Shown: positions 1 to 5,610 of the stretch, in pieces | Numbering within the stretch: position 1 is the stretch's first letter | How the letters are laid out: each line of letters starts with the position of its first letter | Assembly: GCA_029858925.1 (NCBI GenBank) | Contig: JAOUEB010000037.1 | Span: 1 to 8,620, forward strand | Direction of reading: 5' to 3' | DNA length: 8,620 nucleotides | Origin: Nitrospira sp. | GTDB lineage: Bacteria > Nitrospirota > Nitrospiria > Nitrospirales > Nitrospiraceae | Program-made: the position numbers and the translations under genes | Notes under the pieces: generated by a model | What the model saw: the letters and a program-made list of their open reading frames with translations, nothing else | Database searches by the model: none | Told to the model about the DNA's origin: nothing

Positions 1-840
1 CTCTGTTCCGGCAATTGCCCGAGGCTGCCGGTCTTTTCCATAGACTAACGTCGGGCCGACCGTCACCGGATCTCGCACAGTCTCCAGCACCGGAACCGCT
101 GTCTGAGGCTTCCAAATCCATTCGCCCTGAACCCCCCATCCGGTCCAAAGCGGAAACGTCTTTCGGCCGATGCGCACCGAAATTCCACTTGTCTCGATCA
201 GCAACGTCGCATAGCCGGATGATCGTTTCAGGATGCGGCGCACCTCGGCGGGAGCCTCCCGCCGCTCTCCGGCAATTCCGACCGAGATACCATTCCCCGC
301 TTCCGCCCGCTCGAAGTTGGCATCGAGCTTTGCCGACGCCTCCCATCGCGACAACCCGCGCTGCCTGCACCACTTCACGGCAAGCGCCGGCTCGAATAGG
401 ATTGATTCCTCCGTCAATTCATGAGCCAGGCGACGGCACAAACTCGTGAGCCGTTTCTCAAGACCGGCGGCGCGAGGGCGGCCCAGCGGAAACAGATCAT
501 GGAGATAGCTGTTCTCAAAAAACTTCTCCTGGCATTCAGTGAACAATTGCTGGGTATACTCGGCTCGATCCGGCTCTCGTTCCCACTGCTGGATAATGTC
601 CAGAAAATAGACGAGATCGTTCAGCGATTCGATCCATCCGGCCACCTTCCAATTGGAATAGCTCTCAACTGTGAGGGATCGGCTGAGGAGCTGGAACAAT
701 CCGACCGGAAGGTCATACCGGGAGGCAAGATCCGGATAGTCGGCCTGGAGTTCGCGACAGAGATCTTGTAACAACCGCCGCATCGAGAGACGAAACTCAT
801 CGGTCAGGCGCGTCAGGAGAGGCAACTCCAACAAGGGCAT
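1..840 (-). CDS. Uncharacterised protein, N-terminal 280 residues (runs off left edge)
   Basis: Reading the minus strand from ATG 840-838 gives 280 codons without a stop down to base 1, so the gene continues outside the window. The protein starts MPLLELPLLTRLTDEF. It has a helical, Leu/Arg/Glu-rich first half (residues 1-150, for example SNWKVAGWIESLNDLVYFLDII near 62-83) and a second half with short beta-like stretches (ATLLIETSGISVRIG near 213-227). I see no signal peptide, membrane segment, Cys cluster or catalytic motif, and I do not recognise the family; a catalytic part could lie beyond the edge. The frame stays open upstream to a TGA at 961-963, so a GTG at 945-943 is a possible earlier start. 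ATG 840 is preferred because the upstream codons look non-coding. No good Shine-Dalgarno is visible. The same-strand zinc-ribbon gene ends 166 bases upstream. Plus-strand frames here are antisense shadows. Confidence 0.8.
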   Translation of the reverse strand, partial: MPLLELPLLTRLTDEFRLSMRRLLQDLCRELQADYPDLASRYDLPVGLFQLLSRSLTVESYSNWKVAGWIESLNDLVYFLDIIQQWEREPDRAEYTQQLFTECQEKFFENSYLHDLFPLGRPRAAGLEKRLTSLCRRLAHELTEESILFEPALAVKWCRQRGLSRWEASAKLDANFERAEAGNGISVGIAGERREAPAEVRRILKRSSGYATLLIETSGISVRIGRKTFPLWTGWGVQGEWIWKPQTAVPVLETVRDPVTVGPTLVYGKDRQPRAIAGTE

Positions 841-942
841 CGTGGATGGCTCAAGAAAATATAGGTGGTGTGGACAACTGTACCCCAGTGGGGAGACGGC
901 TGCAAGGCAAGGAGCAACAGGAAAAGAGCTATGGGGGAATAT

Positions 943-993
943 CACGGCGCGAACGACCGGTCAAATATGACGGCCCCTATCGTCCGCGCCGTG
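943..993 (-). other. Strong stem-loop between two minus-strand genes
   Basis: The arms 943-956 and 980-993 form a 14-pair stem. Read on the minus strand, every pair is canonical or G-U. On the plus strand one pair becomes an A-C mismatch, so the structure fits a minus-strand transcript. The interior holds a second short stem (957-963 with 968-973, one bulged G, loop around AATA). It starts 13 bases after the stop of the zinc-ribbon gene and ends about 100 bases before the ATG at 840. The bases after it on the minus strand (ATATTCCCCC) are not a U-tract, so a classical rho-independent terminator is unproven. It may be a terminator, an mRNA-stabilising hairpin, or a copy of a dispersed repeat. 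Confidence 0.6.
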
Positions 994-1006
994 CGGTTAC
1001 AGCGGA

Positions 1007-1231
1007 CTAGGCCGCCTTGGCATGCGGGTGCAGCGCCGGCATACTCACCGAAGGCTTGAGTTCTCTTGCAGTCTCTGTTTGCTGGCGCATCCGATTGTGA
1101 GCGATGAGCGCATCGACAACGTTGCCACAAGCAACACACCGCATCCCCCTCATCCACATCGGCAAGAAGCTCTCTCGAATATCGACCAGATTGTCAGCAA
1201 CCATAAGTCCGTGGCATCTAGCGCATTCCAT
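1007..1231 (-). CDS. Small double-CxxC zinc-ribbon protein
   Basis: A 74-residue protein starting MECARCHGLMV. It has two CxxC knuckles, C3/C6 and C32/C35 (RCVACGNVVD), about 26 residues apart. This is the layout of a single zinc ribbon binding one metal ion. Between them lies a Trp/Met-rich stretch (PMWMRGMR, 24-31), and the tail after residue 48 is polar and probably disordered. I associate very similar small proteins with Nitrospira genomes, where their function is unknown; DNA, RNA or protein binding are all possible. The frame extends 26 codons further upstream to an ATG at 1309. ATG 1231 is chosen because GGGAGGG sits five bases before it and the family-like sequence begins there. It is divergent from the NFACT gene (1479) and preceded by a sigma-54-like promoter match. 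The plus-strand frames over it lack comparable features. Confidence 0.75.
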   Translation of the reverse strand: MECARCHGLMVADNLVDIRESFLPMWMRGMRCVACGNVVDALIAHNRMRQQTETARELKPSVSMPALHPHAKAA

Positions 1232-1236
1232 GGAAA

Positions 1237-1243
1237 CCCTCCC
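1237..1243 (-). promoter_or_regulatory. Ribosome binding site fixing the zinc-ribbon start
   Basis: On the minus strand GGGAGGG is followed by five bases (TTTCC) and then ATG 1231-1229. It is one of the best Shine-Dalgarno sequences in the window and selects this start over the in-frame ATG at 1309. Confidence 0.65.
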
Positions 1244-1304
1244 GGCAATAGTTGGCAACCTACTCCGCCCATCCTGCGATGCCTGTACTCCAGTCCTAAA
1301 GCTA

Positions 1305-1320
1305 AGCAATCATGATGCCA
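1305..1320 (-). promoter_or_regulatory. Candidate sigma-54 promoter (-24/-12) for the zinc-ribbon gene
   Basis: The minus strand reads TGGCATCATGATTGCT. Against the consensus TGGCACG-N4-TTGCW it keeps TGGCA, TTGCT and the exact GG-to-GC spacing, and differs only at the sixth and seventh bases (T and C in place of C and G). The implied transcription start is near 1294, giving a leader of about 60 bases before ATG 1231. A match this good is expected by chance only about 0.03 times in a window of this size on both strands. The sequence also contains the palindrome ATCATGAT, an alternative explanation. No copy of the 2971/5022 palindrome is seen nearby. Confidence 0.4.
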
Positions 1321-1409
1321 GGTGATTTCCCCGGCGCCCTTGCACGTTATTGCGGACAATCGTAGAGTGCCTGCCTGAGGATCCGTCTACGTGACAAAAA
1401 ATGTGACCA

Positions 1410-1448
1410 GAATGGCACCAACGGACAAAATTGGGTTCGGTACCATTC
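1410..1448. repeat. Imperfect inverted repeat upstream of the NFACT gene
   Basis: GAATGGCACC (1410-1419) is matched by the inverted GGTACCATTC (1439-1448), nine of ten pairs, with a 19-base spacer. It ends 30 bases before ATG 1479. Just upstream is a short direct repeat, GTGAC at 1391-1395 and 1403-1407, spaced 12 bases. Either could be a protein-binding site or a leader hairpin. I see no convincing sigma-70 promoter here; TTGCAC/TAGAGT around 1341-1369 is only a weak match. Confidence 0.3.
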
Positions 1449-1478
1449 CAGCAAGACACGGCTACGCGGTAGTGATCC

Positions 1479-2921
1479 ATGGCGCTGAATAGAGCGGAGA
1501 TCGAACTGGTTTTGACGGAAATCGCGCCGATTCTACGCGGCGGCTGGATCCAGAAAATTCAGCAGCCCACCCCCGACACCCTCGTGTTCGATATTCGTAT
1601 ACCTGGGCAGACCCATCGCCTGCTGATTTCCTGCCGACCAGACACTTCAAGGCTGCACCTGACCAGCCGTCCTCTACCCAATCCACTAACACCGCCGGCC
1701 TTCTGCCAGTTTCTAAGAGCCCACTTTCAAGGAGCCAGAATTGACGGCATCCGCCAAGTACCGAATGACCGTATCCTCGAGATTCACCTGACCGCGAAAG
1801 AAGGCCCTCGCACGATCATCTGTGAACTGACCGGCAAAACCGCCAATATCCTGGTCCTCGATGCCGAACAACGAATACTCCGGAGCCTGACCCAGCAACA
1901 CAATCTTGTCGGACAGACTTATGTTCCACCGGTGAAGAGAGAGACAGGCTCACCCGAGTCAAAACCGGCCCGCTTTACCGGAGCAACTGGTACAGGCAAT
2001 CCCATTTCTGCTGCAATCGAGGCCTACTATCAGGATAAAGAATCCATCCTCGCTCTCGACCAAGTACTAGACGCGCGTCTGCGCATCGTGAAAAAAACGC
2101 TCAAAAAGGAGCGGCGACTCATCGAGGCCTGGCGAGAAGACCTGGCCAAGGCCGCCAAGTATCGGGACTATGCCCGCTTTGGAGAGCTGATCAAAGCCAA
2201 TTTGAGCTCGATCAAAAAGGGAGTCGATGTCATCACAGTCGTCGATTATTTCGATGAGACCTTGCCGGAAGTCACCATCCCCCTCGATGTCACTAAATCA
2301 CCCCAAGGCAATATGGACGATTACTTCCGCAAACATCGCAAATATGTGGCTGCCGAGCGAGAACTTCCGCCTCGCATTGCGCGTGCGGAGCATGGGCTGG
2401 AACGACTTCAGCATGAACTCCTGGCGATTGAGCAAGGAACCTGGACTCCGCCAACCTCATCACCATCCGGCTCCAAACCTCTGCGAGCATCCACAGACAA
2501 GGGCCGGAAGCCCGACAACCAATCACACGGTCCCTTCCGCCGCTTCATCTCAGCGGATGGCGCCCCGATCTTCGTCGGACGGAACGCGCGCGAGAACGAT
2601 GAGCTGACCTTTGGCCTTGCGAAGAGCGACGATCTCTGGCTCCATGCACGAGGCACACCTGGCTCCCATGTTGTGGTACGGCTGGAGAAGGGAGCTGAAC
2701 CACAACCTGAAACAATCCGAGATGCCGCTACACTGGCCCTGCTCTATAGCGATTTGAAGAAAAGCGGAAAGGGTGAGGTCATTTACACCAGGCGAAAGTG
2801 GGTCAAGAAGGCTAAAGGCCAAGCGCCTGGGGCCGTGACCGTCACGCAGGAGAAATCCCTCCACGTCAATTTGGACAAGAAACGGTTGGATGCACTCAAA
2901 GCCCGATCGACCCACGACTGA
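1479..2921 (+). CDS. rqcH: NFACT family protein, RqcH-like ribosome quality-control factor
   Basis: The 480-residue product has an NFACT-N domain (about 1-152), a charged coiled-coil middle (about 174-320) and a C-terminal NFACT-R domain (about 352-460) with the family signature DLWLHARGTPGSHVVVR (385-401). In the known family (Bacillus RqcH, eukaryotic Rqc2/NEMF) the protein binds the large ribosomal subunit carrying a stalled chain and recruits tRNA-Ala to add alanine tails. The Asp-Arg pair shown to matter in B. subtilis RqcH (D97/R98) is present as N96-D97-R98. The product is roughly 90 residues shorter than RqcH. Only about 20 residues, 153-173 and low in complexity, separate NFACT-N from the coiled coil, so the helix-hairpin-helix module seems absent. 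A TGA at 1473-1475 in frame makes 1479 the only ATG start; the Shine-Dalgarno is poor. It acts in the cytosol. Alanine tailing itself is inferred. Confidence 0.9.
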   Translation: MALNRAEIELVLTEIAPILRGGWIQKIQQPTPDTLVFDIRIPGQTHRLLISCRPDTSRLHLTSRPLPNPLTPPAFCQFLRAHFQGARIDGIRQVPNDRILEIHLTAKEGPRTIICELTGKTANILVLDAEQRILRSLTQQHNLVGQTYVPPVKRETGSPESKPARFTGATGTGNPISAAIEAYYQDKESILALDQVLDARLRIVKKTLKKERRLIEAWREDLAKAAKYRDYARFGELIKANLSSIKKGVDVITVVDYFDETLPEVTIPLDVTKSPQGNMDDYFRKHRKYVAAERELPPRIARAEHGLERLQHELLAIEQGTWTPPTSSPSGSKPLRASTDKGRKPDNQSHGPFRRFISADGAPIFVGRNARENDELTFGLAKSDDLWLHARGTPGSHVVVRLEKGAEPQPETIRDAATLALLYSDLKKSGKGEVIYTRRKWVKKAKGQAPGAVTVTQEKSLHVNLDKKRLDALKARSTHD

Positions 2922-2970
2922 AGGGATAAACGCTCACAATCTTTTCTCCGGCTCCCTTCTCATGCTACAG

Positions 2971-2986
2971 TGCCCGTATATGGGCA
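2971..2986. promoter_or_regulatory. Near-palindromic motif, copy 1 (candidate operator at regulator gene start)
   Basis: TGCCCGTATATGGGCA is symmetric except for one pair, and the symmetry extends to an 18-base GTGCCC...GGGCAC (2970-2987). Fifteen bases recur with one change at 5023-5037, so the motif brackets the regulator gene. It overlaps the ATG at 2980. It immediately follows a possible extended -10 element (TGCTACAGT, 2963-2971), for which I see no -35. This position would suit autoregulation by the encoded protein. As RNA it could also fold over the start codon, but the second copy is not at a start, which favours a DNA site. Confidence 0.4.
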
Positions 2987-5019
2987 CCGCCTCAACGCAT
3001 GCAGACTCCTTGCGTATTATCAGTTCACTCATTGCCTGCAAAGGACTTCGTGAGTTCGACCACACGCTAAGCCTCGAGCTGCACAATACTCTGATGGTCG
3101 ACCATATCGGCCTCTATCTTTATAGCGAATCCACTCAAGCCTTTTCCCCCGTCTCAGATTTAATGACGAATCCCGGCTCGCCCGGCTATGTCATCGGACA
3201 GCTACCCGCGGCAGGAACGATGAAAGAAGCCGTGGTCCAACGGGGCCGAGCACTCATCGAGAACAATTTAGCCAGTTCCTCCTGGGCAGAAACGGCCATT
3301 CTGAAAGCCCCTCAATTTGAAACCGCGTCGGTCCTGGCTGCCCCACTGACCGTAGCCTTTCCGATAGAAAATCAATCCCCTCGCATCATCGCAATCATGG
3401 TCGCCATCGCCACCAATCGAGTCAACGCCTTCAACGAGGAGGATCGGATATTCCTGGAGCAGCTCGGCGCCCAATTGGGGCCAGTCCTCCAAAACGTGCT
3501 GGCATCGGAAGAGCGTGACGCGCTTATGGCCATCAACGGCCGAGTCGTTGTTGGCACCATGACCATCGAACAACTCATGCCGGTGGTGAAAGAAGTGCTG
3601 CATCGCGTCATTCGGCAGGACATGACCGGACTGGTGCGGTTTGTTCACTCCCCGCAAGGCCCCTGGTTTGACATTGTCTATCGCGACGGCGTCAACATCG
3701 ACCTCGCGCAGCTCCGTCAGTTTCCCTTCGAAAAGATGGCTCCGGCGGAAATGATGGCGGCAGGGAAACCGCTCCTGATCACAGGGCACAACCACCGTCA
3801 TTTCCCTGAACGGGCCTACATCGAATCGGTCGGCATCCTCTCCTGCATCCTCTGTCCGCTGATCGTGCAGGGAACCCCCTATGGATTCTTGGCAATCGGC
3901 AGCACGCGGCGCAACGCCTTTTCTGAGCGAGACCTCGCCTTCGCCGAACAAATCGGATTTCACCTGTCGCAGGCCATCATAAACCTCACGGCCTACGAGG
4001 AAATCCGTTCATTGAAAGAACAACTCGAACTGGAAAACGTCTACCTACGCGACAAGATGACGGCTTCGGTCGACTTCAAAACGTTGGTCGGCGAGAGTGC
4101 CGCGTTACAAAAAACCCTCAAAGCCATTGAACAGGCTGCCCCAACCGATTCTACCGTCCTCATCATGGGAGAAACAGGGACGGGTAAAGAACTCATCGCT
4201 CAAGCGATCCACCATCTCTCGCAGCGCAAGGAGAAGCCCTTGATCACAGTCAACTGCGCTGCGCTTCCGCCGACGCTGATCGAGTCCGAACTGTTCGGCC
4301 ATGAAAAGGGCGCGTTCACAAATGCCTCGGCAAGGAAAATCGGCCGTTTCGAGCTTGCCAATGGAGGGACGATATTTTTGGACGAGGTCGGCGAACTCCC
4401 GATCGATCTCCAAGCGAAATTTCTGAGGGTACTCGAAACTCAGGAGTTGGAACGAGTCGGAGGAACGCACCCCGTCAAGCTGAATGTCCGCGTCCTCGCA
4501 GCCACCAATGTCAATATTGAACAGGCCTCCAAGCAAGGGCTCTTTCGACCCGATCTCTTCTATCGACTGAACGTGTTTCCGATTCGGATTCCTCCACTCC
4601 GAGAGCGGCGAGACGATATCCCGATGCTGGCACGGCACTTCGTAAAAAAATACAGTGAGCGGCACCGCAAGGCAATCACTCGCATCGGCAGCAGCACGTT
4701 GAAAGCGCTTGCGTACTATGACTGGCCCGGCAATGTACGCGAACTGGAGCACCTGATCGAACGGGCCGTGATCGTCAGCCAAGGATCGGTCCTGACCATT
4801 GACGAGTTGGAACAGCCGGAACAGGACAGCGGCCATAGTACTGCCCCACGCACCATGGCCGAAGCCGAACGGGCCCATATCATCGCAACCCTCACCCAGA
4901 CCAAGGGAATCTTGGCTGGCAAGCATGGCGCGGCAGCCCGCCTCGGGATGAAGCGCTCGACACTGCAACATCGGATGAAGAAACTCGGCATCAGCCAGGC
5001 AGCCCGCCATTCAAAATAA
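2980..5019 (+). CDS. FhlA-type sigma-54 enhancer-binding transcriptional activator (GAF-GAF-AAA+-HTH)
   Basis: Counted from ATG 2980 (679 residues): GAF-like domain about 25-175, second GAF-like domain about 195-338, short coiled-coil linker (340-362), AAA+ domain (366-600) and a Fis-type HTH (643-671). Visible motifs are Walker A GETGTGKE (397-404), the sigma-54 contact loop ELFGHEKGAFTNA (437-449), Walker B IFLDE (465-469), sensor I AATN (507-510), arginine region FRPDLFYRLN (522-531) and WPGNVRELE (582-590). The AAA+ and HTH parts closely resemble E. coli FhlA. Such proteins bind upstream enhancers and use ATP to open sigma-54 promoters. The GAF domains should sense a small molecule, unknown here; no receiver domain is present. 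The loop reads GAFTNA where GAFTGA is standard. The frame opens at ATG 2890 (overlapping the previous gene), with ATGs at 2962 and 2980; none has a clear Shine-Dalgarno. 2980 is preferred because 2922-2961 looks non-coding. The palindromes bracketing the gene and the exporter operon downstream suggest its targets. Confidence 0.92.
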   Translation: MGTASTHADSLRIISSLIACKGLREFDHTLSLELHNTLMVDHIGLYLYSESTQAFSPVSDLMTNPGSPGYVIGQLPAAGTMKEAVVQRGRALIENNLASSSWAETAILKAPQFETASVLAAPLTVAFPIENQSPRIIAIMVAIATNRVNAFNEEDRIFLEQLGAQLGPVLQNVLASEERDALMAINGRVVVGTMTIEQLMPVVKEVLHRVIRQDMTGLVRFVHSPQGPWFDIVYRDGVNIDLAQLRQFPFEKMAPAEMMAAGKPLLITGHNHRHFPERAYIESVGILSCILCPLIVQGTPYGFLAIGSTRRNAFSERDLAFAEQIGFHLSQAIINLTAYEEIRSLKEQLELENVYLRDKMTASVDFKTLVGESAALQKTLKAIEQAAPTDSTVLIMGETGTGKELIAQAIHHLSQRKEKPLITVNCAALPPTLIESELFGHEKGAFTNASARKIGRFELANGGTIFLDEVGELPIDLQAKFLRVLETQELERVGGTHPVKLNVRVLAATNVNIEQASKQGLFRPDLFYRLNVFPIRIPPLRERRDDIPMLARHFVKKYSERHRKAITRIGSSTLKALAYYDWPGNVRELEHLIERAVIVSQGSVLTIDELEQPEQDSGHSTAPRTMAEAERAHIIATLTQTKGILAGKHGAAARLGMKRSTLQHRMKKLGISQAARHSK

Positions 5020-5021
5020 TT

Positions 5022-5037
5022 GGCCCGTATGTGGGCA
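5022..5037. promoter_or_regulatory. Near-palindromic motif, copy 2 (candidate enhancer/operator for the efflux operon)
   Basis: GGCCCGTATGTGGGCA begins three bases after the regulator's stop codon. Its last 15 bases match copy 1 (2972-2986) with a single A-to-G change. It lies about 145 bases upstream of the sigma-54-like element at 5168-5183, within the usual 80-200-base range of sigma-54 enhancers, and about 25 bases upstream of a possible sigma-70 -35 box. The inverted GCCC/GGGC arms suit a dimeric Fis-type HTH protein. Binding by the adjacent regulator is inference. Confidence 0.4.
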
Positions 5038-5048
5038 AACACCCCTGA

Positions 5049-5070
5049 CCCTGCCGATATATTGGCAGGG
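5049..5070. other. Hairpin after the regulator gene
   Basis: CCCTGCC (5049-5055) pairs with GGCAGGG (5064-5070) around the 8-base loop GATATATT. No T-run follows (CCATGAGCAT), so it is at best a weak terminator of the regulator transcript. It may instead be a processing signal or a second protein-binding inverted repeat. Its 3' arm overlaps the candidate -35 box at 5062. Confidence 0.35.
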
Positions 5071-5090
5071 CCATGAGCATAACTTCTCAT
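5062..5090 (+). promoter_or_regulatory. Possible sigma-70-type promoter for the efflux operon
   Basis: TTGGCA (5062-5067, five of six to TTGACA), a 17-base spacer, then TCTCAT (5085-5090, four of six to TATAAT). The implied start near 5097 leaves a leader of about 80 bases before ATG 5179. It is an alternative or addition to the sigma-54-like site downstream. Matches of this quality are common by chance. Confidence 0.25.
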
Positions 5091-5167
5091 ACTCGATTGC
5101 GGCTTCTTCATCAATTACCCGTTCAACTCCAGTAACTTGTGAGCTGCCGACCACAACATTTCTAAGC

Positions 5168-5183
5168 TGGCATCGTCCATGCT
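5168..5183 (+). promoter_or_regulatory. Weak sigma-54-like -24/-12 element at the head of the efflux operon
   Basis: TGGCATCGTCCATGCT keeps TGGCA, TGCT and the exact GG-to-GC spacing of the sigma-54 consensus but has A for the first T of TTGC. It overlaps ATG 5179. If used, transcription would start near 5194, and translation of the first gene would need a later start such as ATG 5197 (nearly leaderless), or only the downstream genes would be served. A match with one deviation is expected about once in this much sequence by chance. Its position 3' of palindrome copy 2 is what makes it worth listing. Confidence 0.25.
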
Positions 5184-5610
5184 GTATGCCATCTGCATGC
5201 GTCGTCACATCTCGCCTACTCCCGAACGCCTCCAATGCGCCATCCAAGAGTACTTTGCCGAACGGCAGGCCGAGATTCTTCCATCCGGCGAGCAGACGAA
5301 AGATGGAAGACAGTTTTCTTGGTGCGGCGATGTGCTGGAATTCCTCGCTGAAGAGCTAGCGGAACGTTTGGCTCAGCAGGGCATCACCTTCTCGACACCC
5401 TTTCCCGGCCCCCTTCGGCTCATGGATGAAGACCGATTGGAAAACGGCAACCATGTACGAAGATTCTGGACGATGGCGATCGAGCATGGCTGCCCTATCG
5501 CCTGGCTCTGCACCTCCTTCTTTCACCGGCACGACAAAGTCGCGCTGCCGCAACTGCCCCAGATCGCGGCCTATCCGCCCGATCATCCGGGACCTGAGGC
5601 GGAAGAATGA
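5179..5610 (+). CDS. Uncharacterised 143-residue protein, first gene of the efflux operon
   Basis: I do not recognise this protein. It appears soluble, without a signal peptide or membrane segment. The first part is mixed helical (PERLQCAIQEYFAERQAEIL, 15-34). The middle is acidic and helical (DVLEFLAEELAERLAQQ, 51-67). Then comes a segment with Trp, Cys and His residues (RRFWTMAIEHGCPIAWLCTSFFHRHD, 93-118) and a Pro-rich tail. The two Cys and three His in residues 102-117 could bind metal, but no known motif is evident. It is supported as real because its stop overlaps the permease start by ATGA and the frame fills the gap after the promoter region. ATG 5179 is the first ATG after an in-frame TGA at 5140-5142, with a poor Shine-Dalgarno; ATG 5197 is possible. 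A role as accessory or regulator of the exporter is a guess from context only. Confidence 0.65.
   Translation: MLYAICMRRHISPTPERLQCAIQEYFAERQAEILPSGEQTKDGRQFSWCGDVLEFLAEELAERLAQQGITFSTPFPGPLRLMDEDRLENGNHVRRFWTMAIEHGCPIAWLCTSFFHRHDKVALPQLPQIAAYPPDHPGPEAEE

Noticed and set aside
15..771. Plus-strand open frames of 144 and 116 codons at the left edge
   Set aside because: The minus strand holds a continuous 280-codon frame over the same bases. The plus-strand products are low in complexity and have no ribosome binding sites.
1022..1325. Plus-strand frames antisense to the zinc-ribbon gene
   Set aside because: The minus-strand frame has paired CxxC motifs and a strong Shine-Dalgarno; the plus-strand frames have neither.
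3268..3963. 231-codon minus-strand open frame
   Set aside because: Antisense shadow of the GAF domains of the activator, with no recognisable motifs.
4105..5010. 301-codon open frame on the minus strand
   Set aside because: It lies antisense inside the AAA+ and HTH coding region of the sigma-54 activator, whose motifs are unmistakable. The antisense product shows no domain-like pattern and reflects GC-rich codon structure.
5049..5070. Firm call of a rho-independent terminator after the activator gene
   Set aside because: The hairpin is good, but no T-tract follows it, so it is listed only as a hairpin.
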